DNA from: Anaerovibrio sp.
Lineage (GTDB): Bacteria > Bacillota > Negativicutes > Selenomonadales > Selenomonadaceae
Length of the DNA stretch: 51,337 nucleotides
Assembly: GCF_024697385.1 (NCBI RefSeq)
Contig: NZ_JAILFV010000006.1
Location: forward strand, 1 to 51,337
Direction of reading: 5' to 3'
This document shows, piece after piece, positions 16,813-25,591 of this stretch (position 1 is its first letter; each line of letters starts with the position of its first letter). The position numbers and the translations under genes are program-made. The notes beneath the pieces were generated by a model that was given only the letters and a program-made list of their open reading frames with translations, did not search any database and was not told where the DNA came from.

Positions 16813-18681
16813 ATGGTAAAATTAGAACCTGAAATCCTGCAGGCGGTAGAGAAGCCTGCCCGTTATACAGGTCATGAGCTGAATGCTGTGCATAAAAACT
16901 GGGATGAAGTCAGGTGTCATTTTGCCCTGGCCATGGCTGATACCTATGAGGTCGGCATGTCCAACCTGGGCCTGAAAATCCTGTATGAGGTGCTGAATAA
17001 CCGTGAGGATACCTTATGCGAACGGGTATATGCGCCCTGGACAGATATGGAAGCCATCATGCGTCAACGGGATATTCCCCTGTTTTCCCTGGAGAGCTTC
17101 AGGGAGATAAACAGCTTTGATTTTTTAGGATTTACCCTTCAGTACGAAATGATATATTCCAATGTCCTTAATATGCTGGATTTGGCAGGGATTCCGATTT
17201 GGGCTGAGGAACGCAGTGACAGAGATACCTTTGTGGTGGGTGGTGGCCCTACCGTATATAACACCGAGCCTATTTGTGATTTTTTTGATTTCTTTATATT
17301 AGGCGAAGGCGAGGAGGTTATTTCAGAAGTAGCGGCTGCCTTTGTGGCATGGGATAAAAACAGCCGCCCCGGTGGCAGAAAGGGGTTCCTGCGTGAGGTC
17401 GCAAAGCTGGAAGGCATATATGTTCCTTCCTTTTACAAGGTATCCTATGATGAGGCAGGAGGCTTCAAGTCCATTGAGCCTACAGAGCCTGAGGCAAGAG
17501 AGAAAATATACAAAAGGGTGGTAAAGGATCTGGACAAGGTGCATTTTGTGGAGAAACCTGTGATGCCGTATATTGGAATTGTCCATGACCGCATTATGCT
17601 TGAGCTTTTCAGGGGCTGTACCAGAGGCTGTAGATTTTGCCAGGCTGGAACATCCTATCGCCCTGTCAGGGAAAGAAGCAGGGAATATCTGCGTGAGCTG
17701 GCCCGTAAGCTGGTGGATTCCAGCGGATATAATGAAATGTCCCTGACCTCCCTGAGCTCGGCAGATTATTCCTGCCTTGGTGAGCTGGTGGATGATCTCT
17801 TTGCTGATTTTGAAGGGGAGAAGGTCAGCTTTTCCCTGCCATCATTGCGGATAGACAGCTTCTCCATAGATCTGGCTCACAAGATGCAGCAGGTCAGGAA
17901 AAGCGGACTTACCTTTGCTCCGGAGGCCGGTACCCAGCGTCTTCGTGATGTAATCAACAAGGGTGTCACCGAGGAGAATCTGATGACTGCAGTTGAGGCA
18001 GCCTTTAAGCAGGGTTGGAAGCAGGTAAAGCTGTATTTCATGATGGGACTGCCAACTGAAACAGATGAGGATATCATAGGGATTGCAGAACTGGCAGAAA
18101 AGGTAGCCCGTAAATACAAGGAAGTCACAGGTAAATGGGGAGTGACCATCACAATCAGTGTATCCTGTTTCGTTCCAAAGCCACATACACCTTTCCAGTG
18201 GTTTGGTCAGCTCCCTAAAGCTGAATTTGAGCGACGCCAAAGGCTGCTGAAGGAAAACATCAGGGAAAGGGCTGTAAAATTTCACTATCATGATGCCCGT
18301 GTCAGTGTCCTGGAAGGGGCGATATCACGGGGAGACCGCCGTTTGAGCAAGGTGATTTTCCAGGCCTGGAAGGATGGGGCCAAATTTGATGGCTGGACTG
18401 ACCTTTTTAAGGAGGATGTATGGCATGAGGCCTTTGAAAAATGTGGCATTTCCATGAAGGAATACAATGAGCGCCAGCGCAGTCTGGATGAGCCTTTGCC
18501 CTGGGAGCATACCACACCTGGTGTCAGTCGGGAGTTCCTTCGCCGGGAATATGACAAGGCTATGGCTGCCCGGCTTACTGAAGACTGCCGCCGCGGCAAA
18601 TGCTCCGGTTGCGGGGTTTGTCCATCCCTGAATGTGAGTATCAGGGATTGGAAAAGGGATGAGGTGAGGATTGATGTATAA
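16813..18681 (+). CDS. TIGR03960-type B12-binding radical SAM protein
   Basis: A 622-aa predicted radical SAM enzyme. The N-terminal part (about 1-180) resembles a B12-binding-like domain. The radical SAM core carries C269-x3-C273-x2-C276 (RGCTRGCRFCQAG), the cluster-binding motif. A second Cys group near the end (RRGKCSGCGVCPS) may bind another cluster or metal. The family pairs with a DUF2344 protein, here encoded next with an 8-bp overlap, or is fused to it in other species. The substrate is not established; linkage to rng suggests an RNA- or ribosome-related role, but that is inference. Confidence 0.92.
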   Translation: MVKLEPEILQAVEKPARYTGHELNAVHKNWDEVRCHFALAMADTYEVGMSNLGLKILYEVLNNREDTLCERVYAPWTDMEAIMRQRDIPLFSLESFREINSFDFLGFTLQYEMIYSNVLNMLDLAGIPIWAEERSDRDTFVVGGGPTVYNTEPICDFFDFFILGEGEEVISEVAAAFVAWDKNSRPGGRKGFLREVAKLEGIYVPSFYKVSYDEAGGFKSIEPTEPEAREKIYKRVVKDLDKVHFVEKPVMPYIGIVHDRIMLELFRGCTRGCRFCQAGTSYRPVRERSREYLRELARKLVDSSGYNEMSLTSLSSADYSCLGELVDDLFADFEGEKVSFSLPSLRIDSFSIDLAHKMQQVRKSGLTFAPEAGTQRLRDVINKGVTEENLMTAVEAAFKQGWKQVKLYFMMGLPTETDEDIIGIAELAEKVARKYKEVTGKWGVTITISVSCFVPKPHTPFQWFGQLPKAEFERRQRLLKENIRERAVKFHYHDARVSVLEGAISRGDRRLSKVIFQAWKDGAKFDGWTDLFKEDVWHEAFEKCGISMKEYNERQRSLDEPLPWEHTTPGVSREFLRREYDKAMAARLTEDCRRGKCSGCGVCPSLNVSIRDWKRDEVRIDV

Positions 18682-19378
18682 GTACAGGGCACAGCTGACA
18701 AAGGGTGATGAAATAAGATATATTTCACATCTTGATTATGCCGGGGTCATGGAACGGGCCATACGCCGGGCGAAGCTACCGGCTGCCTACACAGAGGGCT
18801 TCAACCCGCATCTGAAAATGTCTTTTGCATCACCCCTTTCTCTTGGTGTAACCAGTGATGCCGAATATATGGATTTTGAACTGACCAAACCATTGTGCCA
18901 GCCTGAGGTTTTTGATAAACTCAGCAGCGCCCTGCCACCGGGAATCAGGCTTCTGAAACTGAAGCCGGTGAAGGAGCCAAAAGCCTGTCAGGGAAAAAAA
19001 CACAAGGCCCTTATGGCAGAAGTGGAGCAGGGGATATATGAAATACTGCTTCCCCTTCTTGGTGACTGGGATAAGGCCGTCAATGCAGTGAAGAGCTATA
19101 ATACAGCTTCCGAGGTTAATTATCATAGGGTAACGCCCAAAAAGACCAGGGATATAGAGGTCAAGCAATACATGGTTGAACCTGTGGCACTTTCCATGTC
19201 AGGAGATTTACTGAAGCTCACAATGAAAATAGCCATCACTCAGTCGGGAAGCATAAAACCCGCAGAAATCCTGGAAATTCTTGTGAAAACATATGGTTTG
19301 CCCGGTGATATGGGCAAGGCCCTGATTAACCGCAGCATGCTACTGGGACAGGGCAAGCCCCTTATTGACCTGGTGTAA
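18674..19378 (+). CDS. TIGR03936/DUF2344 radical SAM-associated protein
   Basis: A 234-aa partner of the upstream radical SAM protein. The N-terminal half shows the family pattern RYISHLDYAGVMERAIRRA and YTEGFNPHLKMSFASPLSLG. I start it at ATG 18674 (MYKYRAQLTKG) with AGGTGA six nt upstream; the ORF track's TTG at 18671 is too near that site. It overlaps the upstream gene, so translation is probably coupled. It carries no catalytic motif that I recognise. Confidence 0.9.
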   Translation: MYKYRAQLTKGDEIRYISHLDYAGVMERAIRRAKLPAAYTEGFNPHLKMSFASPLSLGVTSDAEYMDFELTKPLCQPEVFDKLSSALPPGIRLLKLKPVKEPKACQGKKHKALMAEVEQGIYEILLPLLGDWDKAVNAVKSYNTASEVNYHRVTPKKTRDIEVKQYMVEPVALSMSGDLLKLTMKIAITQSGSIKPAEILEILVKTYGLPGDMGKALINRSMLLGQGKPLIDLV

Positions 19379-19414
19379 CGAGGGCCGATATTTTTTTGAG
19401 AGGAGGAAAGGTCT

Positions 19415-20848
19415 GTGAAAACCATATATATTAATGTCATGCCGGAAGAGACCAGGATGGCCGTAACCGAAGATGGAGAACTTACCGGTCTTGAGCTGGA
19501 AAGGGCAAATCATGCCCATCTGGTAGGAAACATATATAAGGGACAGGTCCAAAATGTTTTAAAGGGCATGCAGGCCGCCTTTATTGATATCGGACAAAGT
19601 AAAAACTCCTTCCTATATATAGGCAACGGGAAGGTAGCCACTGCAGCCAAGGCAAATGCACCCCGGGAAAACATAACTGTGGGACAGAACATCATAGTAC
19701 AGATAATCAAGGATGAGGTGGGGAGCAAGGGCCCCAGGGCAACCATGCACCTGTCAATTCCTGGACGGCATGTTGTCCTGATGCCCAATTCGGCCTATAT
19801 AGGAATTTCACACCGTATTGAGGACCAGGATGAGAGAAACCGCCTGCGGGATATTGTGGCCGGGGCCTGTCCTGAGGGAATGGGAATAATAATACGGACT
19901 GCAGCTGTGGGGCAACCTGCCGAAAGCCTGATAAATGATATACGATATCTCTCCAGGGTGTGGGAGGAAATATCTGCCAAGGCAAAAAGGGCAGAAACCA
20001 GTTCACTTCTTTATCGGGATGCCGATCTGGTCATACGCATTGTCCGTGATTATTTCACGGCTGATGTTGGCAAAATGATTATTGACGACCAGAGGGTTTT
20101 TAATCGTGTAAGAGACCTGGTGCAGTCGATATCCCCTGATTCCGTGGATAAAATAGAGCTGTATACCGGTGCCAATCTCTTTGATGCCTACGGTATATCC
20201 GAAAGCGTATCAGGGCTCAACAGCCGGGTAGTACAGCTGAAATCCGGTGGCTTCCTGGTCATTGACAAAACCGAGGCCATGACGGTGATAGATGTCAACA
20301 CCGGCAGCTTTGTGGGGGATCTTAATCTTGCCGATACGGTATACAAGCTGAACATCGAAGCGGCAGACGAAATCATGAAGCAGCTGAGGCTCCGCGATAT
20401 TGGCGGAATAATACTCGTTGATTTTATAGACATGGAAGACCCGGCCCACAATGATGAATTGTTGGAGCGTCTTCGTCAAAAGGCGGTGCTGGATAGGTCA
20501 AAAACCAAGGTGGTGGACATGACACCTTTGGGGCTGGTGGAAATTACCCGCCGTAAATCCCGCAAGAACCTGGAAAGCCTGCTGTATTGCCAGTGTCCAT
20601 CCTGTGAGGGCTCCGGACGGGTCCTGTCACCTGAGGCAATTGCCATAAAGGTGTGCCGCGATATACGGCGGGTGGAAGTAAAAAAACATGCCCAGGAGGG
20701 TTACCTTTTACAGCTCAATCCCCAGGCTGCCAACGAGATAAGAGCCATGGACAGCTTTAGAAATTTAAGGCGGGAATTTGGTCTGGAGATTGATATCAGG
20801 TCATCCCGTGATGTTGTGCCGGGATGCTATATCCTGACACAAAAATAA
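19415..20848 (+). CDS. rng: Ribonuclease E/G family protein (RNase G)
   Basis: A 477-aa endoribonuclease that cuts single-stranded AU-rich RNA. The S1 domain (about 35-115) is followed by the catalytic domain with metal-binding aspartates in MTVIDVNTG and GGIILVDFIDME, and the Zn-link motif CQCPSCEGSGR near 389-399. It has RNase G length: no long RNase E degradosome tail. It starts at GTG 19415 behind GAGGAGGAAAG. No terminator separates it from rpsB, but a possible new promoter does. Confidence 0.95.
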   Translation: MKTIYINVMPEETRMAVTEDGELTGLELERANHAHLVGNIYKGQVQNVLKGMQAAFIDIGQSKNSFLYIGNGKVATAAKANAPRENITVGQNIIVQIIKDEVGSKGPRATMHLSIPGRHVVLMPNSAYIGISHRIEDQDERNRLRDIVAGACPEGMGIIIRTAAVGQPAESLINDIRYLSRVWEEISAKAKRAETSSLLYRDADLVIRIVRDYFTADVGKMIIDDQRVFNRVRDLVQSISPDSVDKIELYTGANLFDAYGISESVSGLNSRVVQLKSGGFLVIDKTEAMTVIDVNTGSFVGDLNLADTVYKLNIEAADEIMKQLRLRDIGGIILVDFIDMEDPAHNDELLERLRQKAVLDRSKTKVVDMTPLGLVEITRRKSRKNLESLLYCQCPSCEGSGRVLSPEAIAIKVCRDIRRVEVKKHAQEGYLLQLNPQAANEIRAMDSFRNLRREFGLEIDIRSSRDVVPGCYILTQK

Positions 20849-20860
20849 GGTAAAAACAGG

Positions 20861-20963
20861 TTGCATTATTACAATGCATATGATAAACTATCAAACGGTG
20901 TAATAAACAAAACGCACGCTGGAGGACGATTGCCCTGTGCCCTGAATATGGGTGGCGCAGTCG
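20861..20963 (+). promoter_or_regulatory. Possible rpsB promoter and leader hairpin
   Basis: TTGCAT (20861-20866) and TAAACT (20884-20889) are 17 bp apart. Downstream, CGATTGC (20927-20933) pairs with GCAGTCG (20957-20963) around an inner GCCC/GGGT stem. A stem in this position could be an S2-binding leader that autoregulates rpsB; that is inference from position. Confidence 0.4.
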
Positions 20964-21003
20964 GATGAGGCTGGCGGAGGAAAAAAACAGGAGGTGCACC
21001 ATT

Positions 21004-21720
21004 ATGTCAGTTGTTTCAATGAAACAGTTATTAGAAGCTGGTGTTCACTTTGGACATCAGACCAGAAGATGGAACCCTAAGATGGCCAAGTACATCTTCA
21101 CCGAGCGCAATGGTATTTATATCATTGATCTTCAGAAGACCGTTAAAAAGGCTGAAGAGGCTTACAATTTTGTCCGCAGCGTTGCTGAGGAAGGCAAGTC
21201 AGTTCTGTTTGTTGGTACCAAGAAACAGGCTCAGGAGGCTATCAAGGAAGAGGCCATTAAGGCTGATATGTTCTATGTCAACGAGCGTTGGCTGGGCGGT
21301 ATGATGACCAACTTCAAGACCATTCAGGCCCGTGTTGAGAGACTTAAGGAGCTCGAGACCATGGCAGAGGATGGTACCTTTGATGTTCTCACCAAGAAGG
21401 AAGTTCAGGGTTTGAGACATGAAATGGAGAAGCTGGAGAAGTATCTTGGTGGTATCAAGGAAATGAAAGAGCTTCCAGGTGCTTTGTTTATCGTTGATCC
21501 ACGCAAGGAAAGAATCGCTGTGGCTGAGGCTCACAAGCTGAACATTCCTATCGTTGCTATTATCGATACCAACTGTGATCCTGATGAGATTGATTATCCA
21601 ATTCCTGGTAATGATGACGCTATCCGTGCAGTGAAATTGCTTACCGGCAAGATTGCTGACGCTGTTATCGAAGGTCGTCAGGGACAGGCTGCTGAGGCTC
21701 CAGCAGAGGAAGCTGAATAA
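21004..21720 (+). CDS. rpsB: 30S ribosomal protein S2
   Basis: A 238-aa small-subunit protein. It starts [20 protein letters not shown] with AGGAGGTG eight nt upstream; the ORF track's start at 20965 is too early. Family landmarks [35 protein letters not shown] and [19 protein letters not shown] are all present. The tail is Ala/Glu-rich. In most bacteria tsf follows directly; here a strong terminator and a repeat copy lie between. Confidence 0.98.
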   Translation: MSVVSMKQLLEAGVHFGHQTRRWNPKMAKYIFTERNGIYIIDLQKTVKKAEEAYNFVRSVAEEGKSVLFVGTKKQAQEAIKEEAIKADMFYVNERWLGGMMTNFKTIQARVERLKELETMAEDGTFDVLTKKEVQGLRHEMEKLEKYLGGIKEMKELPGALFIVDPRKERIAVAEAHKLNIPIVAIIDTNCDPDEIDYPIPGNDDAIRAVKLLTGKIADAVIEGRQGQAAEAPAEEAE

Positions 21721-21730
21721 AGAGAAACCT

Positions 21731-21768
21731 AAACAGGGGTAAGGGGATATCCCTTACCCCTGTTTTTT
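21731..21768 (+). terminator. Strong intrinsic terminator after rpsB
   Basis: ACAGGGGTAAGGG pairs perfectly with CCCTTACCCCTGT around GATAT and is followed by a T6 run. It should cut rpsB off from tsf. Confidence 0.93.
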
Positions 21769-21811
21769 ACGGCAATATCAGATAAAAGCTGCCAACAGGC
21801 GAGGTTTTATC

Positions 21812-21963
21812 ATGGCGTTATAACGAGCTTAAGATGTCCCCTTCCTCTTAAGGTGGGGGGAATCAATCTTTAACAGCTGGTGAGCATATCTCCCAGCTCG
21901 TTGAAGCGCTAACTGGAAGATTTTTCTTTTTTCAAAAGAAAAATGTGAACAATGGCGTTATAA
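21812..21963 (+). repeat. Copy R4 of the dispersed structured repeat (short form)
   Basis: The unit runs from GTTATAA (21817-21823) to GTTATAA (21957-21963), 140 bp, and both ends carry ATGGCGTTATAA, as if a second unit had once lain upstream. First hairpin: CCCC 21838-21841 with the G-run at 21855. Second: AGCTGG 21875-21880 with CCAGCT 21893-21898, loop TGAGCATATCTC. The third, T-rich stem shows paired changes (TTTTTCTTTT with AAAAGAAAAA). The 24-nt module is absent. No promoter for tsf is obvious between it and the gene; a GGAC/GTCC stem follows at 21964-21984. Confidence 0.88.
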
Positions 21964-22024
21964 GGACCGGGATGATCCGTGTCCGGCATTTGATTTTAAT
22001 TTATTGTTTGGGAGGAAATTAATA

Positions 22025-22897
22025 ATGGCACAGATTACTGCTGCATTAGTAAAAGAGCTGCGTGAACTTACCGGCGCCGGTATGATGGATTGCAAGAAAG
22101 CTCTTGTTGAGTGTGATGGCGATAAGGACAAGGCTATAGATTATCTTCGTGAAAAGGGAATTTCCAAGGCAGCCAAGAAGGCCGGCCGTATTGCATCAGA
22201 GGGCGTTGTTGCTTCTGCTTATGATCAGGCCACCAACACAGCATGCCTGGTAGAGGTTAATTCTGAGACTGACTTCGTTGCCAAGAATGATAACTTCAAG
22301 GATCTGGTAAAGAAGATTGCCAATCATATTATTGCTACCAAACCTGCTGATTTGGATGCATTGAATGCTTCCATGCTGGACGGCAAGACCGTAGCTGATG
22401 TTATGACCGAGGCTGTAGCCTCCATTGGTGAGAAGCTGTCCCTGCGCCGCTTCGTGGTATATACCTCTGAGCACAAGCTGGCTACTTACATTCATATGGG
22501 TGGTAAGATCGGTGTAGTAGTAGAGCTGACTGGTGGCAGTGATGAGCTGGCACAGGATGTTGCCCTGCAGATTACTGCACAGAAGCCTACCAGCATTGAC
22601 CGCAGCGGTGTAGACCCTGAGGCTCTTGCACATGAGCGTTCTGTATTGCGTGCACAGGCTCTGGAAGAGGGTAAGCCTGAGGCAATCGTTGACAAGATGG
22701 TTGATGGCCGTATCAACAAGTATTATAAGGAAGTTTGCCTGGTTGAGCAGGAATTCTTCAAGTCTTCAGAGCACGAGACTATTCAGGATATTCTCGGCAG
22801 TGAGAAGGTTCTTCGTTTTACCCGTTTTGAGATGGGTGAAGGCCTTGAAAAGAAAAATGAGGATTTTGCAGCTGAGGTTGCAGCTCAGATGAAATAA
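22025..22897 (+). CDS. tsf: Translation elongation factor Ts
   Basis: A 290-aa nucleotide exchange factor for EF-Tu. The N-terminal UBA-like part shows [20 protein letters not shown], and the core has [14 protein letters not shown] start it at ATG 22025 ([12 protein letters not shown]) after GGAGGAAAT, not at 22004. It is separated from rpsB by about 300 bp holding a terminator and repeat R4. Confidence 0.98.
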   Translation: MAQITAALVKELRELTGAGMMDCKKALVECDGDKDKAIDYLREKGISKAAKKAGRIASEGVVASAYDQATNTACLVEVNSETDFVAKNDNFKDLVKKIANHIIATKPADLDALNASMLDGKTVADVMTEAVASIGEKLSLRRFVVYTSEHKLATYIHMGGKIGVVVELTGGSDELAQDVALQITAQKPTSIDRSGVDPEALAHERSVLRAQALEEGKPEAIVDKMVDGRINKYYKEVCLVEQEFFKSSEHETIQDILGSEKVLRFTRFEMGEGLEKKNEDFAAEVAAQMK

Positions 22898-22917
22898 TGT
22901 GAATATATTTCTAGTTG

Positions 22918-22952
22918 AAAAGGGACTGTATGATGCGGTCCCTTTTCTTACA
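22918..22952 (+). terminator. Terminator after tsf
   Basis: AAAAGGGAC (22918-22926) pairs with GTCCCTTTT (22938-22946), followed by CTTA. The T-run is short, so readthrough into pyrH is possible. Confidence 0.65.
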
Positions 22953-23032
22953 AACGAACAAGGATTATTTTGATAGTTGTCGAAAATAACTAGAGGTAAT
23001 CTGTGTAAATCTTAAATATGGAGGTTGTTGCA

Positions 23033-23749
23033 GTGGGAAAATACAAACGCGTTGTATTAAAGCTTAGTGGAGAATCTTTGGCAGGCGAACAGGGCTTTGG
23101 TATTAATCCTGTAGTGGTTGAGGCTATCGGCAAGCAGATTAAGCGTGTGCATGAAGCCGGCATTGATGTAGCTATCGTAGTAGGTGGTGGAAATATTTGG
23201 AGGGGACTGGCTGGCAGTGCCAAGGGCATGGATCGTGCCCAGGCTGATTACATGGGCATGTTGGCTACAGTTATCAACTCCCTGGCTATCCAGGATGCCC
23301 TGGAGCAGCAGGATGTTCCATCCCGTGTCCAGAGTGCTATTGAAATGCGTCAGGTGGCTGAGCCTTATATCCGTCGCAAGGCTATTCGTCACATGGAAAA
23401 GGGACGCGTTGTTATTTTTGGTGCTGGTACAGGTAACCCGTATTTTTCAACTGATACTACAGCAGCCCTTAGGGCAGCTGAGATCGAGGCGGATGTTATC
23501 CTCATGGGTAAAAAAGGTACTGAGGGTATTTATGACAAGGATCCAAATACCAATGACGATGCTGTTAAATTTGAGCAGATAAGCTATTCTGAAATCCTGC
23601 TCCGCCGTCTTTCTGTAATGGATTCCACAGCAACCAGCCTTTGCATGGATAACGACATACCTCTGGTTGTGTTCAAGATTGATGATTATGAGAATATTTA
23701 TAGGGCGGCTGTCGGTGAAAATATCGGCACCACAGTAGGAGGTAAATAA
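23033..23749 (+). CDS. pyrH: Uridylate kinase (UMP kinase)
   Basis: A 238-aa enzyme that phosphorylates UMP to UDP, as a hexamer of the amino acid kinase fold. Seen: [23 protein letters not shown] and the ATP region [17 protein letters not shown] start it at GTG 23033, because GGAGG (23020-23024) lies at the ORF track's ATG 23018 and points to the GTG eight nt on. frr follows after 3 bp. Confidence 0.96.
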   Translation: MGKYKRVVLKLSGESLAGEQGFGINPVVVEAIGKQIKRVHEAGIDVAIVVGGGNIWRGLAGSAKGMDRAQADYMGMLATVINSLAIQDALEQQDVPSRVQSAIEMRQVAEPYIRRKAIRHMEKGRVVIFGAGTGNPYFSTDTTAALRAAEIEADVILMGKKGTEGIYDKDPNTNDDAVKFEQISYSEILLRRLSVMDSTATSLCMDNDIPLVVFKIDDYENIYRAAVGENIGTTVGGK

Positions 23750-23752
23750 TTT

Positions 23753-24310
23753 ATGGTTAATGATATTATAGCTTCCAATGAAGAGCGTCTTAATAAGTCT
23801 ATTGATGCGCTCAAGAGAGAATTTGGCTCACTGCGTGCCGGTCGTGCCACACCTTCCCTGCTGGATAAGGTAATGGTGGATTATTACGGGACTCCTACAC
23901 CTGTGAATCAGGTAGCCAAGGTTTCTGTTCCGGAGCCACGCATGATTATGATTCAGCCATGGGAAAAATCCATTCTCCATGAAATCGAAAAGGCAATAAT
24001 GAAATCGGAGCTGGGACTTTCTCCAAATTCTGATGGTACTGCAATCCGTCTTTCCATTCCACAGCTTACCCAGGAACGCCGCAAGGAGCTGGTTAAATCA
24101 GTAAACAAGAAGGGTGAGGAAGCAAAGGTGGCCATAAGAAACATCCGCCGGGATGCGAATGAAGCCATCAAGAAGCTGGAAAAAGACAAGGAAATCACTG
24201 AGGATGAGGCCAAGAAGGGCTTGGAGAAATTCCAGAAGGTTGTCGATGGCTTTATCAAGAATGTTGATACCCTGAAGGAAGCAAAAGAAAAAGAAATAAT
24301 GGAAGTCTGA
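23753..24310 (+). CDS. frr: Ribosome recycling factor
   Basis: A 185-aa tRNA-shaped protein that splits terminated ribosomes with EF-G. Typical stretches: LRAGRATPSLLDKVMVDYYG, QPWEKSILHEIEKAI and LSIPQLTQERRKELVK. The ribosome site AGGAGG overlaps the end of pyrH. A 75-aa unknown gene begins 1 bp after its stop. Confidence 0.97.
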   Translation: MVNDIIASNEERLNKSIDALKREFGSLRAGRATPSLLDKVMVDYYGTPTPVNQVAKVSVPEPRMIMIQPWEKSILHEIEKAIMKSELGLSPNSDGTAIRLSIPQLTQERRKELVKSVNKKGEEAKVAIRNIRRDANEAIKKLEKDKEITEDEAKKGLEKFQKVVDGFIKNVDTLKEAKEKEIMEV

Positions 24311-24311
24311 T

Positions 24312-24539
24312 ATGGAGCTTGATGTTGTTGGCAGACCATGGGATTTGGCTAAAACCTTGCTTAATAATGCTAATATAAGGTATAATGTATCAGTAACCCA
24401 TCCAACGAAAGATTTTTTTCCGCTTGATACTGATCAATATTATGTAATCAGGCAGAGAAGGTTAGATGATGGTACATTTGATATTAGACTGGCAGCTCGA
24501 CTGCTTAAGGAGGTGGCTTGTAATGGCTTACAAGATTGA
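24312..24539 (+). CDS. Hypothetical protein, 75 aa, between frr and a ferredoxin
   Basis: A small, soluble, unrecognised protein (MELDVVGRPWDLAKTLL...). It starts 1 bp after the frr stop and overlaps the ferredoxin start by 17 bp, so the AAGGAGGTG site of the ferredoxin lies inside it. That tight packing supports a real, translationally coupled gene. It contains a basic stretch (YYVIRQRRLDDG) and no cysteine motif (one Cys only), so it is unlikely to bind a cluster itself. Confidence 0.6.
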   Translation: MELDVVGRPWDLAKTLLNNANIRYNVSVTHPTKDFFPLDTDQYYVIRQRRLDDGTFDIRLAARLLKEVACNGLQD

Positions 24540-24693
24540 AGAAGGGTGCATTTCTTGCGGTACTTGTGCAGGTACTTGTCCTGTAGAGGCAATTTCCGAA
24601 GGTGATGGCAAGTATGAAATCAATCCGGATGTTTGCGTTGAGTGTGGTGCTTGTGCAGCAGGTTGCCCTGTAGGTGCTATTGTAGCTCCTTGA
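24523..24693 (+). CDS. 2[4Fe-4S] ferredoxin, 56 aa
   Basis: A small clostridial-type electron carrier. It begins MAYKIEEGC; the two cluster motifs are CISCGTCAGTCP and CVECGACAAGCP, each C-x2-C-x2-C-x3-C-P, giving two [4Fe-4S] clusters. The start at ATG 24523 is set by AAGGAGGTG eight nt upstream; the ORF track's longer start at 24466 is rejected. Acidic and very small, as usual for the family. Its redox partners are not in the window. Confidence 0.95.
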   Translation: MAYKIEEGCISCGTCAGTCPVEAISEGDGKYEINPDVCVECGACAAGCPVGAIVAP

Positions 24694-24735
24694 TGAGACA
24701 TACATCAGATCGTTCTGACTGGTACATGTCAATAT

Positions 24736-24772
24736 GCCCCTCAATTGTGTGTTTGAGGGGCTTATTTTCTTT
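24736..24772 (+). terminator. Intrinsic terminator after the ferredoxin gene
   Basis: GCCCCTCAA (24736-24744) pairs with TTGAGGGGC (24753-24761), followed by TTATTTTCTTT. Confidence 0.85.
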
Positions 24773-24791
24773 GAGTTGGAGTTATTAAATT

Positions 24792-25589
24792 ATGTGGAAA
24801 AAAATATTTGGCAAAAAGAAATCTCCAAATATCGATTTAGATCAGGATTTACTCGCGACAATAGACAAAGAGACCCTGCCACGCCATGTTGCCATAATTA
24901 TGGATGGTAATGGCCGTTGGGCGAATAAAAAGGGCATGCTCAGATCTGCCGGGCATGTCGCTGGGGTAAAGGCCCTGAAAAGAACCTTGAAAGCTGCCAT
25001 TTATCTCAATTTGGAGGCTTTGACGGTTTACGCCTTTTCAACGGAAAACTGGAAACGCCCCACTGAAGAGGTGGATTTTCTCATGAAGCTGTTTTCCGAT
25101 TATCTGGAAAAAGAACTTGATGAGATGGACAGGGATAATGTTCATATAGACTTTATTGGAAGGGTGGATGGATTTTCCGCTCATCTGCAAAAAATGATGG
25201 AGGACGCCAAGCAGCGCACTGCTGACAATACCGGGGTCAGATTTACCGTTGCGGTGAATTATGGCGGACAGGACGAGATGGTGAGAACCGTTCAGTCCCT
25301 GGCCAGGGATGTTGCAGCCGGAAAGCTTGCTCCGGAGGATATAGACGCCGGACTTATTGATTCCAGTTTGGATACCGGTGATCTGCCACCAGTGGATTTG
25401 GTTATCAGGACAAGCGGAGATATGCGGCTGAGTAATTTCCTGATTTGGCAGACAGCATACGCTGAATTCTGGTTTACGGATACCAACTGGCCGGATTTCT
25501 CAAAGGATGATTTTGCTGAAGCCCTTATTGATTTCAGCAAAAGAGACAGAAGATTTGGTGGCCTTAGCAAAAGAAATGGGGATAAATAG
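24792..25589 (+). CDS. uppS: Undecaprenyl diphosphate synthase (isoprenyl transferase)
   Basis: A 265-aa cis-prenyltransferase that extends farnesyl diphosphate to the C55 lipid carrier for peptidoglycan and other envelope polymers. The signature HVAIIMDGNGRWA holds the catalytic Asp; TVYAFSTENWKRP and the C-terminal RTSGDMRLSNFLIWQTAYAE are conserved. It heads a group with cdsA (2-bp gap), then dxr, rseP, ispG and proS, the common Firmicute order. Confidence 0.97.
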   Translation: MWKKIFGKKKSPNIDLDQDLLATIDKETLPRHVAIIMDGNGRWANKKGMLRSAGHVAGVKALKRTLKAAIYLNLEALTVYAFSTENWKRPTEEVDFLMKLFSDYLEKELDEMDRDNVHIDFIGRVDGFSAHLQKMMEDAKQRTADNTGVRFTVAVNYGGQDEMVRTVQSLARDVAAGKLAPEDIDAGLIDSSLDTGDLPPVDLVIRTSGDMRLSNFLIWQTAYAEFWFTDTNWPDFSKDDFAEALIDFSKRDRRFGGLSKRNGDK

Positions 25590-25591
25590 AA

